Shown: positions 53,229 to 63,470, counted from the stretch's first letter. The stretch: 64,000 nt of DNA from Pseudomonas coleopterorum (GCF_900105555.1 NZ_FNTZ01000001.1:3599501-3663500), one strand, 5' to 3'. The notes: generated by a model from the sequence alone, not told the origin. Program-made: numbers and translations.

Positions 53229-54477
53229 TTCGGTCCAGGCTCAGGTGGTTGAGGAAGTTCGAGAAGCACATCCAGGCGGACAGCGCGTTCATGTCGCGAA
53301 ACTGTTCGGGCAGGTACTTGGGCGGCGTCACCAGCCCTTCGTCGACCAGCTGGCGCAACGTGCGCATGTCTTCCAGGGTGGTCTTGCCACAGAACAGCAG
53401 CGGCACCTGTTCCAGCTTGCCTTTGCGCACGGCCAGCTGGATGTAGTTGTAGACCATGATGAAGCCCTTGAGGTACGACAGATCCTTGGTGAACGGCAGA
53501 CCGGTCGGGGTCGAGCCGCGAAACACACGGCTGGCGTTACCATAGGCTTCGGGCATCTCGAAGCCTTCTTCGCGAAAGAAATCGAACACCTGGAGGAAGT
53601 CGGCGCCCTCTTCGACCATGTGGATCGCACGGGTGCGATTGGTCAACTTGCGCAAACGGCTGGGATAGGACGCGAAGGTGATCACTTCCATCAAGATGGC
53701 CAGGCCTTCCTGGGTGACCGTCGACGAGGGCGGGCCCTTGGAGAGGAAGGTGCAGATCGGCTGGTTCTGGCCGTTCAGCGTCGTGGCGACGTGGACCAGG
53801 CCTTCGTGGACTTCGAGGGCACGCACGTCGCGCTCGTTGAACATCGCATCGCTGCGAATCTTGATGTAATCCGCGCCGGCCGCGGCGTCGGCGACGATGC
53901 CGTCGGACTCGAACACGCGAATGGTGCCCTCGGTTTCACCGAACACCCGGTTCAGGCGCCCCTGCAACAGGTTCACCGCATCCTTGGCCGTCAGGGTCTT
54001 GGCTTCGTCCTTGAGGTCTCCGCGTCCGGCGATGTTGTTCAGATAGTCCGAAAGCATCAGTCCCAGATCGGCCAGGGTCGGGTCGCCGGCATGGAAGGCA
54101 TCGGAAGCGGCGCCGTACAGCTCCTGTGAGATCAGGCCGAAGTCCTCGGTACCGCGCGCTTCGAGCATGCGCACGACCATGCGGTACTCTTTGCACATGC
54201 GGCGCATGATCTGCCCGACCGGATTGAACTGGCCGAGCTGGCGGGTGATATCGCGCTCGATGTTCTGGAATTCCAGTTTGACCGCGCTGGAGTCGAAGCC
54301 CAGGGCTCGGTTCTGGTAATAGTCGCGATCCACCGCTGGCATCTGCTTGCCGCCTGCCTGCAGAAAGCCGTGACGAATGGAGTCGTCCCACTTCACCGCA
54401 TCGAGCACGCGAATCGGCGTCTGTGCCTGCACGATCCGGTCGGACAAGCCTCGAATCGTCTGCTGATACTCATCCAC
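53200..54477 (-). CDS. QEGLA-motif protein (DUF1704, TIGR02421), tyrosine-matrix-type metalloprotease candidate
   Basis: A 425-residue protein that contains the defining QEGLAILMEVITFASYP motif and HEGLVH, an HExxH-like zinc site (here HEGLVHVATTLNGQNQP). Family members are named flavohemoprotein-expression-modulating or tyrosine-matrix metalloprotease; the function is not proven. The start is set at a GTG (54477) because GAGGAG lies 7-12 bp upstream and the family begins DEYQQTIRGLSDRI; the in-frame ATG at 54525 has no such site. The 3' end overlaps the hydrolase gene. Confidence 0.85.
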   Translation of the reverse strand: MDEYQQTIRGLSDRIVQAQTPIRVLDAVKWDDSIRHGFLQAGGKQMPAVDRDYYQNRALGFDSSAVKLEFQNIERDITRQLGQFNPVGQIMRRMCKEYRMVVRMLEARGTEDFGLISQELYGAASDAFHAGDPTLADLGLMLSDYLNNIAGRGDLKDEAKTLTAKDAVNLLQGRLNRVFGETEGTIRVFESDGIVADAAAGADYIKIRSDAMFNERDVRALEVHEGLVHVATTLNGQNQPICTFLSKGPPSSTVTQEGLAILMEVITFASYPSRLRKLTNRTRAIHMVEEGADFLQVFDFFREEGFEMPEAYGNASRVFRGSTPTGLPFTKDLSYLKGFIMVYNYIQLAVRKGKLEQVPLLFCGKTTLEDMRTLRQLVDEGLVTPPKYLPEQFRDMNALSAWMCFSNFLNHLSLDRIEADYSNIL

Positions 54478-54534
54478 CGTACTGCTCCTCGTTCTGGCTT
54501 GGCCCACCAACCGCGGGCCTTTCATTGCGTGGGC

Positions 54535-55245
54535 TCAGCCCAGTACCCATTGCATGAAGCGGGTCAGAATACCGAGCATTTCGCGGTCGGCGTCCGCCTG
54601 GGTACTGGCCAGCAGCCCCTGATATTCCATCCGCCCGATAATCGCCGTCAACACCTGCGCGTCCTGCACGGGATCGCGCGAGCCCAGTACTTCGAGCATT
54701 TGTCGGCCGCCTTGCAGAAGAATGTCCTGATGGGCCAGTACCAGCGAGGCCAGGCGCGGGTTGAGCAATGCCTCCTGGCGAAAGGCCTGCTCGGCGATCA
54801 AGTGATCGCGACGGGTCTGCAATTGATGCATCACGTAATCGGCGGTCAGGCGGGCGATTTCGTCGGCCAGTTGGGCGCGGGCTTCGGGGCTGCCGTCGCC
54901 GCGAACGATCAGGGCGCGCAACATCTCTTCCGTGTTGCTCCACAGCTTGGCCATGAACACGGCGCTGCGCTCGACGTACTGGGCGAAGGCATCGTTGAGC
55001 AGGTCATCGATGTCCTTGAAGTAATAGGTGGTCGCCGACAGCGGCACCCCGGCTTCGGTGGCCACGGCGCGGTGGCGCACGCCCCGCACGCCATCGCGCA
55101 CGACGATGCGCATGGCCGCGTCGAGAATCGCCTGGCGACGCAGCTCGCTGCCTTGGCGGCTGGCCTTGCGCCCTTGGTACTGGACGTTGCGGGCGAGTGT
55201 CGAGGCGACGCTGGCGGCTCCTTGTCTGGGTGTTGCTGGAATCAC
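54535..55245 (-). CDS. TetR-family transcriptional regulator
   Basis: A 236-residue regulator. The N-terminal HTH (RRQAILDAAMRIVVRDGV, HRAVATEAGVPLSATTYYF) is the typical TetR_N domain; the first 30 residues (RQGAASVASTLARNVQYQGRK) are an extra basic extension. The C-terminal domain is helical and ligand-binding in related proteins. The GTG start at 55245 has AAGGA 8 bp upstream. It sits upstream of the QEGLA gene on the same strand (58 bp to its start), and could control that operon. A TetR regulator occupies this position in P. aeruginosa too. Confidence 0.88.
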   Translation of the reverse strand: MIPATPRQGAASVASTLARNVQYQGRKASRQGSELRRQAILDAAMRIVVRDGVRGVRHRAVATEAGVPLSATTYYFKDIDDLLNDAFAQYVERSAVFMAKLWSNTEEMLRALIVRGDGSPEARAQLADEIARLTADYVMHQLQTRRDHLIAEQAFRQEALLNPRLASLVLAHQDILLQGGRQMLEVLGSRDPVQDAQVLTAIIGRMEYQGLLASTQADADREMLGILTRFMQWVLG

Positions 55246-55283
55246 TGCTCGTATCCTTTGAGTAAGTGGGAGGTGCGGGCCCT

Positions 55284-55522
55284 GACGCGGCTCGCGCCGC
55301 TGCTACAGGGTACGTGAGAACCTGTGGATTGTGACGCGGCTCGCGGCGCTGCTACAGGGGACGTGGGAGCCTGCGGATTGTGACGCGGCTTGCGCCGCTG
55401 CTACAGAGATCGCGCAGGCCGGCGGATCCTTGAGCGCTTGCGCCGCTGCTACACGATATCGTAATCCTTTGAGACAACGGCAGGTTGTCGCGATCCCCTG
55501 TAGCAGCGGTGCAAGCCGCGTC
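55284..55522. repeat. Tandem 49-bp REP array (family C) with terminal inverted copy
   Basis: Units begin at 55284, 55333 and 55382 (exact 49-bp period, GACGCGGCTCGCGCCGCTGC core); a fourth degenerate unit follows at about 55432. A final inverted copy (CCCCTGTAGCAGCGGTGCAA..., 55495-55522) closes it. It occupies the 348-bp gene-free stretch between the TetR start (55245) and the lysS stop. Confidence 0.92.
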
Positions 55523-55556
55523 GGGGCCGGCATTGACACACTGTATTGGCGCCCAT

Positions 55557-55581
55557 AAAAAAGCCGCCCCATGGGGCGGCT
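55557..55581 (-). terminator. Rho-independent terminator after lysS
   Basis: On the minus strand the perfect palindrome AGCCGCCCC-AT-GGGGCGGCT (55562-55581) is followed by six Ts (55557-55562). It lies 13 bp after the lysS stop. Confidence 0.92.
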
Positions 55582-55593
55582 GATCGACAACTG

Positions 55594-57096
55594 TCAGACT
55601 TGCGGCCGCATGTGCGGAAACAGGATCACGTCGCGGATCGAGGGCGAGTCGGTCAGCAGCATGACCAGGCGATCGATACCGATCCCCTCGCCCGCCGTTG
55701 GCGGCATGCCGTACTCCAGCGCACGAACGAAGTCGGCATCGTAGTGCATGGCCTCGTCGTCGCCGGCGTCCTTGTCCGCCACCTGGGCCATGAAGCGTGC
55801 GGCCTGATCTTCGGCGTCGTTGAGCTCGGAGTAAGCGTTGGCGATCTCGCGGCCGCCGATGAACAGCTCGAAGCGGTCGGTGACGTTGGGATTGTCGTCG
55901 TTGCGGCGGGCCAGGGGCGACACCTCGAACGGATACTGAGTAATGAAGTGCGGCTGCTCCAGCTTGTGCTCGACCAGTTCCTCGAAAATCATCACCTGCA
56001 GCTTGCCCAGACCTTCGAAACCCAACACCTTGGCGCCGGCCTTCTTGGCGATGGCGCGGGCCTTGTCGATGTCGTTCAGGTCATCGGCGGTCAGCTCGGG
56101 GTTGTACTTGAGGATCGAATCGAACACCGACAGGCGCACGAACGGCTCGCCGAAATGGAACACCTTGTCGCCGTAGGGCACGTCGGTGCTGCCCAGAACC
56201 AGCTGCGCCAGCTCGCGGAACAGCTCTTCGGTGAGGTCCATGTTGTCTTCGTAGTCGGCGTACGCCTGGTAGAACTCGAGCATGGTGAACTCGGGGTTGT
56301 GCCGAGTCGAGACGCCTTCGTTACGGAAGTTGCGGTTGATCTCGAACACCTTTTCGAAGCCACCGACCACCAGACGCTTGAGGTACAGCTCAGGAGCGAT
56401 GCGCAGGAACATTTCCATGTCCAGAGCGTTGTGGTGAGTTTCGAACGGCTTGGCCGCGGCGCCGCCGGGAATGGTCTGCAGCATAGGCGTCTCGACTTCG
56501 AGGAAGTCGCGCTTGGCCAGAAAGCTGCGGATATGGGCGATGACCTGGGAGCGCACGCGGAAGGTACCGCGCACGTCTTCGTTGACGATCAGGTCGACGT
56601 AGCGCTGGCGGTAGCGCTGCTCGGTATCGGTCAGGCCATGGTGCTTGTCGGGCAACGGACGCAGCGACTTGGTCAGCAGGCGGACACTGGTCATTTCGAC
56701 GTACAGATCGCCCTTGCCGGAACGGGCCAGGGTGCCTTCGGCGGCAATGATGTCGCCCATGTCCCAGGTCTTCACCTGAGCCAGGGTTTCTTCGGGCAGG
56801 GTCTTGCGGTTGACGTAGACCTGGATGCGTCCGGTCATGTCCTGGATCACCATGAACGAGCCACGGTTGAGCATGATGCGACCAGCGACCTTGACCGGAA
56901 TCGCTGCCTCGGCGAGCTCTTCCTTGGTCTTGTCGACGTACTGTTTCTGCAAGTCGCCTGCATAGTTGTCGCGACGGAAGTCGTTGGGGAAGGCCTGGCC
57001 CTGGGCGCGCACGGCAGCAAGCTTTTCCTTGCGCAGGGCGATCAGGTTGTTTTCTTCCTGTTGCAGGTCTTGCGGGTCGAGTTGTTGATCGCTCAT
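55594..57096 (-). CDS. lysS: Lysyl-tRNA synthetase, class II
   Basis: A 500-residue synthetase. An N-terminal OB-fold anticodon domain ([22 protein letters not shown]) is followed by the class II core with motif 1 ([29 protein letters not shown]), motif 2 ([26 protein letters not shown]) and motif 3 ([26 protein letters not shown]). It ends at a clear terminator and follows prfB, the usual prfB-lysS operon. The two genes are separated by about 110 bp. Confidence 0.97.
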   Translation of the reverse strand: MSDQQLDPQDLQQEENNLIALRKEKLAAVRAQGQAFPNDFRRDNYAGDLQKQYVDKTKEELAEAAIPVKVAGRIMLNRGSFMVIQDMTGRIQVYVNRKTLPEETLAQVKTWDMGDIIAAEGTLARSGKGDLYVEMTSVRLLTKSLRPLPDKHHGLTDTEQRYRQRYVDLIVNEDVRGTFRVRSQVIAHIRSFLAKRDFLEVETPMLQTIPGGAAAKPFETHHNALDMEMFLRIAPELYLKRLVVGGFEKVFEINRNFRNEGVSTRHNPEFTMLEFYQAYADYEDNMDLTEELFRELAQLVLGSTDVPYGDKVFHFGEPFVRLSVFDSILKYNPELTADDLNDIDKARAIAKKAGAKVLGFEGLGKLQVMIFEELVEHKLEQPHFITQYPFEVSPLARRNDDNPNVTDRFELFIGGREIANAYSELNDAEDQAARFMAQVADKDAGDDEAMHYDADFVRALEYGMPPTAGEGIGIDRLVMLLTDSPSIRDVILFPHMRPQV

Positions 57097-57207
57097 GTCT
57101 TCAGATTTTCCATCACGGGTTCGTTGCTCCCGACTACGGCGCCGGGATCGCGGGCAGGCCAGCCGTGACAGGCCGACGCGTATGCTGCATCGGCCTGTCC
57201 GGCGGTG

Positions 57208-58303
57208 TTACAGCCCTTGTTTCAAGCTGGCTTCGAGGTATTCGTCGATATCGCCGTCGAGCACCTTGTCGCAGTCGCTGCGTTCGATGTTGGTGCGCAG
57301 ATCCTTGATCCGCGAGGCATCGAGCACATAGGAGCGGATCTGGTGACCCCAGCCGATGTCCGACTTGCTGTCTTCCATCGCCTGCGAGGCGGCGTTGCGC
57401 TTCTGCACTTCCTGTTCGTACAGGCGTGCACGCAACATCTTCATCGCCGTGTCCTTGTTGGCATGCTGCGAACGTTCGTTCTGGCAGCTGACCACGGTAT
57501 TGGTCGGCACGTGGGTGATACGCACCGCCGAATCGGTGGTGTTGACGTGCTGACCACCGGCACCGGAGGAACGGTAGGTGTCGATGCGCAGATCGGCCGG
57601 GTTGATGTCGATCTCGATGTTGTCATCGATTTCCGGCGAGACGAACACCGCCGAGAAGGAGGTATGGCGACGGTTGCCGGAGTCGAACGGGCTCTTGCGC
57701 ACCAGACGGTGCACGCCGATCTCGGTACGCAGCCAACCGAAGGCGTACTCGCCCTTGATGTGCAGGGTCGCACCCTTGATACCGGCGACTTCACCGGCCG
57801 ACAGTTCCATGATGGTGGTGTCGAAGCCGCGCTTGTCGGCCCAGCGCAGGTACATGCGCAGCAGGATGTTGGCCCAGTCCTGGGCTTCGGTGCCGCCGGA
57901 GCCGGCCTGGATATCCAGGTAAGCGTTATTGGCGTCCATTTCACCGCTGAACATGCGGCGGAATTCCAGCTTCTCGAGCTGGGCGCGCAGGCGCTCGACC
58001 TCGGCGGACACGTCGTCGACGGCGCCCTGATCTTCTTCTTCGGCAGCCATTTGCAGCAGGTCTTTGGCGTCGCTCAGGCCGGCGTTCATCTCGTCGAGGG
58101 TGTCGACGATCTGCGCCAGCAGCGAACGCTCGCGACCCAGTTCCTGGGCGTAGGCCGGGTTGTTCCAGACAGCAGGATCTTCAAGCTCGCGATTGACTTC
58201 GGTCAGACGCTCATGCTTTTGATCGTAGTCAAAGATACCCCCGAATGGTTTCGGAGCGCTCGGACAGGTCCTTGATGCTGTTAAGGATCGGGTTGATTTC
58301 CAT
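57208..58303 (-). CDS. prfB: Peptide chain release factor 2 with programmed +1 frameshift
   Basis: Translation starts at the ATG (58303) and meets an in-frame TGA as codon 25 (58231-58229). The context CGGGGGTATCTTTGAC is the classical RF2 shift site: a Shine-Dalgarno-like GGGGG three bases before CTT-TGA. A +1 slip continues with GAC (58230) for 340 further codons, giving about 364 residues. The GGQ motif ([16 protein letters not shown]) and the SPF anticodon tripeptide ([12 protein letters not shown]) are intact. The TGA makes expression self-limiting: low RF2 favours the shift. Confidence 0.95.
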
Positions 58304-58417
58304 GGCGGGCAGCTCTCGTGCGTAACGTGTGAAAAGCCGGAGAGTATAACGCAGCCGACCATGGACAGCAGCCCGTCGAGCTGGGGATGGGTGTTTTTTT
58401 TGGGTTGACCCGTCGGC

Positions 58418-59431
58418 CTACTCCTGCTCGCCCACCACCACTTGATTGCGCCCATTGTGCTTGGCGGTATACAGCCCCTTGTCCGCAGCCAGGATCAGCT
58501 CGCGGCAATGACTGGACTGCTGCGGCGTCATGGTCGCCAGGCCGATGCTCACTGTCAGGCAGGCGTCGGCCTGGGGCGCGATGTGCGGGATGTTCAGGGC
58601 GGCGATGGTCTGGCGCAGCTTCTCGGCGACCAGCCGGGCACCGCCAGGCGAGGTGCCCGGCAGCACCAGGGCGAACTCTTCGCCGCCGTAGCGCGCCGGC
58701 AAGTCGCTGGAGCGGTTGCTGGAGTGACGGATGGCATCGGCCACGCGGCGCAGGGCTTCGTCGCCCGCCAGATGGCCGAAGTTGTCGTTGTAGGACTTGA
58801 AGTAGTCGACGTCGATCATCAGCAGCGACAGCTGGGTCTTGTCACGCATCGCGCGACGCCATTCCAGCTCCAGGTACTCATCGAAGTGGCGACGATTGGA
58901 CAGCGCGGTCAGGCCATCGGAGTTCATCAGCCGCTGCAGGACCAGATTGGTATCCAGCAGCTGCTGCTGGCTCACGCGCAGCGCGCGGTAGGCCTCGTCG
59001 CGTTGCAGGAGCGTCAGGTACGACTTGGAGTGGTAGCGAATGCGCGCCACCAGCTCGATGGTGTCGGGCAGCTTGACCAGGTAATCATTGGCGCCTGCGG
59101 CAAAGGCGGCGCTCTTGATCAGAGGGTCCTCTTTAGTCGACAGGACGATGATCGGGATGTCCTGGGTCGCCGGATGATTGCGATAGTCGCGCACCAGCGA
59201 CAGGCCATCCAGGCCCGGCATGATCAGGTCCTGAAGGATGACGGTCGGCTTGATTCGCATGGCCTGATTGATGGCCTGCTGCGGATCGGCACAGAAGTGG
59301 AAATCGATATTGGCTTCGTCGCTGAGACTGCGACGGATGGCTTCACCAATCATGGCCTGGTCGTCCACCAGAAGTACCATCGACTTGTTGTTGTCGTTGG
59401 ACCTGAAGGCTTCGATCTGTAGATCAATCAT
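58418..59431 (-). CDS. wspR: WspR, response regulator-diguanylate cyclase
   Basis: A 337-residue protein with receiver domain (residues about 18-135, phospho-acceptor D68 in [10 protein letters not shown]) and GGDEF domain (about 160-337) with the active-site motif GGEEF at 248-252. The inhibitory I-site is RSSD at 239-242, five residues before it. It makes c-di-GMP when phosphorylated by WspE. It is the last gene of the wsp cluster, 40 bp after wspF. Length and residues closely follow P. aeruginosa WspR. Confidence 0.96.
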   Translation of the reverse strand: MIDLQIEAFRSNDNNKSMVLLVDDQAMIGEAIRRSLSDEANIDFHFCADPQQAINQAMRIKPTVILQDLIMPGLDGLSLVRDYRNHPATQDIPIIVLSTKEDPLIKSAAFAAGANDYLVKLPDTIELVARIRYHSKSYLTLLQRDEAYRALRVSQQQLLDTNLVLQRLMNSDGLTALSNRRHFDEYLELEWRRAMRDKTQLSLLMIDVDYFKSYNDNFGHLAGDEALRRVADAIRHSSNRSSDLPARYGGEEFALVLPGTSPGGARLVAEKLRQTIAALNIPHIAPQADACLTVSIGLATMTPQQSSHCRELILAADKGLYTAKHNGRNQVVVGEQE

Positions 59432-59470
59432 GGGTTGTCACCTGGATACTGCCTGCGCCGTGGCTCGAGT

Positions 59471-60481
59471 TCATCGTGAAAATACGTCCATCAGTCGGGG
59501 TGCGATCCGCTCGAGCGGACGAATTTCAACAGCTGCATCAATGGCCGCCGCCGCTTTCGGCATTCCATAGACGGCGCTGCTGAGCTGGTCCTGGGCGATG
59601 GTCAGGTAACCGCGCTGACGCATCGACTTCAAGCCCTGCGCGCCGTCGCGGCCCATGCCGGTGAGCAACACGCCCACGGCGTCGCCGTTCCAGAATTGCG
59701 CCACACTACGGAAAAAAACATCTATGGAAGGTCGGTAGATCTCGTCCACCGGTTCTGCCGTGTAGGTTAAGGTACCATTTTTCAGCAGACGAATATGATG
59801 ATTGGTGCCAGCAAGTAGCACAGTGCCAGCCTGAGGGGCCTCACCGTCCCTTGCCAGGCGCACCGGCAGGCTTGAGGCACTGCTCAGCCATTCGGCCATT
59901 CCGGCGGCGAACACCTGGTCCACATGCTGAACCAGAACGATGGCCGCCGGGTAATCGCGCGGCAATCCCTTGAGCAGGATTTCCAGCGCAGCGGGGCCGC
60001 CGGCCGACGAGCCGATGGCCACCAGCTTCTGTCGCATCCCGCTTGCGCGCGGCAGCGGCAACTCGCTGCGCACCGCCGGGCTGCGCTGCCCCACCAGCCA
60101 GCCGATGTTGAAGATCTTGCGCAACAGTGGCGCAGCAGCCTCGCGAGCATCGCCCACACCCAGGGTTGGGGTATCGACCACATCCAGGGCACCGTGGCCC
60201 ATGGCCTCGAAGACACGATGCACGTTTTGCTGGCGGTCCACCGTGACGATGACGATGGCGCACGGGGTGTTGGCCATGATCTGCCGAGTGGCTTCCACGC
60301 CGTCCATCACGGGCATGATCAGATCCATCAGGATCAGGTCCGGGGTCACGGCCTGGCAGCGCTCGACCGCTTCGCGGCCGTTGCTGGCCACCCACACCAC
60401 CTCGTGGGACGGCTCCAGCGCGATCGCCCGACGCAACGCTTCCACGGCCATGGGCATGTCATTGACGATGGCGATCCTCAT
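59471..60481 (-). CDS. wspF: WspF, CheB-type methylesterase of the Wsp system
   Basis: A 336-residue CheB-like protein. The receiver domain (phospho-acceptor about D53 in LILMDLIMPVMDG) is followed by a methylesterase domain with catalytic serine (AIGSSAGGPAALE), histidine (VQHVDQVFA) and aspartate (GMGRDGAQG). It removes methyl groups from the WspA receptor; loss of WspF in P. aeruginosa causes constitutive WspR activity. The start overlaps the wspE stop region by 4 bp (60478-60481). Confidence 0.95.
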   Translation of the reverse strand: MRIAIVNDMPMAVEALRRAIALEPSHEVVWVASNGREAVERCQAVTPDLILMDLIMPVMDGVEATRQIMANTPCAIVIVTVDRQQNVHRVFEAMGHGALDVVDTPTLGVGDAREAAAPLLRKIFNIGWLVGQRSPAVRSELPLPRASGMRQKLVAIGSSAGGPAALEILLKGLPRDYPAAIVLVQHVDQVFAAGMAEWLSSASSLPVRLARDGEAPQAGTVLLAGTNHHIRLLKNGTLTYTAEPVDEIYRPSIDVFFRSVAQFWNGDAVGVLLTGMGRDGAQGLKSMRQRGYLTIAQDQLSSAVYGMPKAAAAIDAAVEIRPLERIAPRLMDVFSR

Positions 60482-62796
60482 CCCCGCGCTCCTCCAATCA
60501 ACTCAACCACCGCATCGAGCAAGGCATCGTCGTGGAAACTGGCCTTGGCCAGGTAATAATCGGCCCCGGCGTCGAGGCCGCGGCGGCGGTCCTCTTCGCG
60601 GTCCTTGTAGGAAACCACCATGACCGGCAACGACTGCAAGCGGCTGTCGCGGCGCAGCAGGGTCACCAGTTCGATGCCGTCCATGCGCGGCATGTCGATG
60701 TCGGTGATCAGCAGGTCGAAGTCTTCGCTGCGCAAGGCATTCCAGCCATCCATGCCGTCGACGGCCACAGCCACATCGTAGCCGCGATGGCTGAGCAGCT
60801 TGCGTTGCAGCTCGCGAACGGTCAGCGAGTCATCCACCACCAGCACCCGCTTGCGCGCCGCTTCGGCCTGCTGGCTGCGTTTATCGATGCGCTCCAGGCG
60901 ACCGGTATTGAGCAGTTTCTCCACCGAGCGGAACATGTCTTCGACGTCGATGATCAGCACTACCGAGCCGTCGTCGAGCAAGGCACCGGCGGAAATATCC
61001 TGGACCTTGCCCAGGCGCGCGTCCAACGGCAGCACGACCAGCGTGCGCTCGCCGATGAAGCGTTCCACCGCCACGCCGTAGATCGCCTCGCGGTCGCGGA
61101 TCACCACGACCTTGACGGTCGCTTCGTTGCCCTGACTGGGCGGCCGCTGCAACAGCTGACTGGCGGCCACCAGGCCGACATGACGGTCCTGAAACCAGAA
61201 GTGCTGGCGGCCTTCGAGCTGGATGATGTCCTCGGCCGGCAGGTCCATGGTGTGTTCGATGTGCGCCAGCGGAAACGCGTAGGCCTCGCCCCCCACTTCC
61301 ACCGCCAGGCTGCGCACTACCGACAGGGTCAGCGGCACCTCGATGTGAAAACGGCTGCCCTGCCCCGGCACCTGGATGAGCTCGACCGAGCCACGCAGTT
61401 GGCGAATCAGATGCAGCACCGCATCCAGCCCGACGCCTCTTCCCGACACCTCGGTGACCGTGTCGCGCATGCTGAAGCCGGGCAGGAACAGAAAGCTGAG
61501 CAGCTCCTCTTCACTGAGCTGCTCCACCGTATCGGCGGCCGACAAGCCGCGCTGGACAATGCTGCGGCGCAGCGCCGCCAGATCGACCCCACCGCCGTCG
61601 TCGCTCAGGTCCAGCACCAGCAAGCCTGCCTGGTGGGAGGCGCGCAGCAGCACCCGGCCTTCGCCAGGCTTGCCGGCCAGCAGGCGTTGCTCGGGGGTTT
61701 CGATACCGTGGTCGACGGCGTTGCGCAGCAGGTGGGTCAGCGGCGCTTCGAGTTTTTCCAGAACGTCGCGGTCGACCTGGGTTTTCTCGCCTTCGATGTC
61801 CAGCCGCACCTGCTTGCCCAGCGAGCGGCCCAGGTCGCGGACCATGCGCTCCTGACCGCCCAGCATGTCGGCGAACGGGCGCATGCGACAGGCCAGCGCC
61901 GTGTCGTACAACAACTGCGCGCGCTGGCTGGCCTGCCAGCCGAAATCATCCAGCTCCGCAGTCTGCTGCAGCAGCATCTGCTGGGTCTGGTCCAGCAGCG
62001 ACTGGGCCTGCGCCAAGGCATCGCGCACCTCGGCGCTCTGCCCTTCGAGCTGCAATTGTTCGGCAAGGCCGCCGAGCGCACGGATGCTCTGCGCCTGCAT
62101 GCGCTTGAGACGCTGCATGGTCAGCAGATAGGGCTTGAGCCGTTGGGTTTCCACCAGCGATTTGCTCGACAGGTCCAGCAGGCTGTTCAAACGTTCCGCC
62201 GTGACGCGCAATACCCGCTCGCCGGTGTCACTGACCCGACGTGCCCGGTTCGCCGGGAGTTCGGCCACGAAATCGTCCAAGGCTGGCGTTGCGTCCGCCA
62301 GTTCGGTGACGGGGGACGCCTCGGGCGGGGTGTCCATGGGTAGCTCGACCGGCGCAGGTGCAGCCGGTGGCATTGTGGGCGAGAGCTGCGCTGCGGCGGC
62401 GGCCAACGGATCCATCACCGCCGCCATCTGCGCCACGTAGGCATCGATATCGTGCGTGCCGGGCGCGCCGGCACCGGGCGTGCCGATACGCATCAGCAAA
62501 TCGGTGCCCAGCAGCAGCGCATCGATGTGCTCGGCCATCAGGTACACGCGCCGTTCCTGGGCCGCTACCAGGCAATCTTCCATGACGTGGGCCACGCGCA
62601 CTCCGGCGTCCAGTCCGACGATGCGCGCGGCGCCCTTGAGCGAATGGGCCGCGCGCATGCACGCTTCCAGTTGGTCGGCCTGGGTCGGGTTGCGCTCCAG
62701 GGCCAACAGCCCGGCATTGAGCACTTGGGTCTGGGCCTCGGCTTCCAGGCTGAACAGTTCCAGCAACGAGGCGTCGCGCATCTGCTCCGGGGTCAT
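60478..62796 (-). CDS. wspE: WspE, CheA-type hybrid histidine kinase
   Basis: A 772-residue kinase. An N-terminal HPt domain carries the phospho-accepting His51 (AAHSLKGAARIVG). A dimerisation and ATP-binding core follows (N box LLRNAVDHGIETP, GRGVGLDAV G box), then a CheW-like P5 domain (VVRSLAVEVGGEAYAFPLAHIEHTM) and a C-terminal receiver domain (DLLITDIDMPRMDG). The start at 62796 is set by the 4-bp overlap with wspD; the frame is open upstream. It phosphorylates WspR and WspF. Confidence 0.95.
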   Translation of the reverse strand: MTPEQMRDASLLELFSLEAEAQTQVLNAGLLALERNPTQADQLEACMRAAHSLKGAARIVGLDAGVRVAHVMEDCLVAAQERRVYLMAEHIDALLLGTDLLMRIGTPGAGAPGTHDIDAYVAQMAAVMDPLAAAAAQLSPTMPPAAPAPVELPMDTPPEASPVTELADATPALDDFVAELPANRARRVSDTGERVLRVTAERLNSLLDLSSKSLVETQRLKPYLLTMQRLKRMQAQSIRALGGLAEQLQLEGQSAEVRDALAQAQSLLDQTQQMLLQQTAELDDFGWQASQRAQLLYDTALACRMRPFADMLGGQERMVRDLGRSLGKQVRLDIEGEKTQVDRDVLEKLEAPLTHLLRNAVDHGIETPEQRLLAGKPGEGRVLLRASHQAGLLVLDLSDDGGGVDLAALRRSIVQRGLSAADTVEQLSEEELLSFLFLPGFSMRDTVTEVSGRGVGLDAVLHLIRQLRGSVELIQVPGQGSRFHIEVPLTLSVVRSLAVEVGGEAYAFPLAHIEHTMDLPAEDIIQLEGRQHFWFQDRHVGLVAASQLLQRPPSQGNEATVKVVVIRDREAIYGVAVERFIGERTLVVLPLDARLGKVQDISAGALLDDGSVVLIIDVEDMFRSVEKLLNTGRLERIDKRSQQAEAARKRVLVVDDSLTVRELQRKLLSHRGYDVAVAVDGMDGWNALRSEDFDLLITDIDMPRMDGIELVTLLRRDSRLQSLPVMVVSYKDREEDRRRGLDAGADYYLAKASFHDDALLDAVVELIGGARG

Positions 62797-63470
62797 GTCA
62801 GGCTCCGGTTCATGGCCTGCAGCAGCGCCGTGTCGTCGAGCAGGCGCACGCTGCGCCCACGAAATGGCAGAACGCCTTGAGTGAAACGCGCGCCCGCCTG
62901 GGTCGTGGCCGTGGAAGCCTGTTCGAGCTCGACCAGATCGATGCGATGGATACCGTCCACTTCCTCCACCGGCACCACCACCGAGCCGCCGTCTATGGCG
63001 ACGATCAGCATGCGCGGCATGACCCGCGTGGAAGCGGCTGGGGTCGCATGCTGAGTGTCGATGCCCAGCAGCTCCTCCAACGCCAGACACGGCACCAGCG
63101 CGCCGCGTACGTTGGCAACACCGCGCAACGCTCGCGAGCGCTGGTGCGGCAGCGAATGCACGGCCTGCACCGGCGCCACCTCCACCAGGCAGCGGGTGGC
63201 CAGCGCCAGCCACTCATCGGCCAGGCGAAACAGAACCAGGGATTTGCTTTCGACCCTTCCTACCGCTTCGCTGTAATGCAGGGGCGCGTGCTGGCGATCC
63301 AAAGCATAGCGGTCCAGCAGACGGACCGCCGCCGAGGCATACACCGCGCAGTTGCGGCAGTGGATGTGCTCGGCCAGCAGTGGGCAGGATTTATCACCAT
63401 GAATGCCGATGCGGTTCCAGCAGTCATCGATCTGCTGGGCATCGATGTCGATCAGGTCCGGGGCCGTCAT
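62793..63470 (-). CDS. wspD: WspD, CheW-type coupling protein
   Basis: A 225-residue coupling protein. The CheW domain (about 80-220) includes VLFRLADEWLALATRCLVEVAP, ALRGVANVRGALVPCLALEELLG and VVVPVEEVDGIHRI. A short N-terminal extension carries cysteines (CPLLAEHIHCRNC). It links the receptor WspA to the kinase WspE. The stop overlaps the wspE start by 4 bp and the start overlaps the wspC stop. Confidence 0.95.
   Translation of the reverse strand: MTAPDLIDIDAQQIDDCWNRIGIHGDKSCPLLAEHIHCRNCAVYASAAVRLLDRYALDRQHAPLHYSEAVGRVESKSLVLFRLADEWLALATRCLVEVAPVQAVHSLPHQRSRALRGVANVRGALVPCLALEELLGIDTQHATPAASTRVMPRMLIVAIDGGSVVVPVEEVDGIHRIDLVELEQASTATTQAGARFTQGVLPFRGRSVRLLDDTALLQAMNRSLT

Noticed and set aside
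55284..55522. Possible CRISPR array or tRNA cluster
   Set aside because: The repeats are REP palindromes of a family seen elsewhere in the window; no cloverleaf and no distinct spacers.
57205..58275. A 356-codon open frame on the plus strand
   Set aside because: It is the antisense of prfB and shows no recognisable domain.
58228..58303. prfB as a pseudogene due to an in-frame stop
   Set aside because: The stop has the exact context of the RF2 programmed frameshift.
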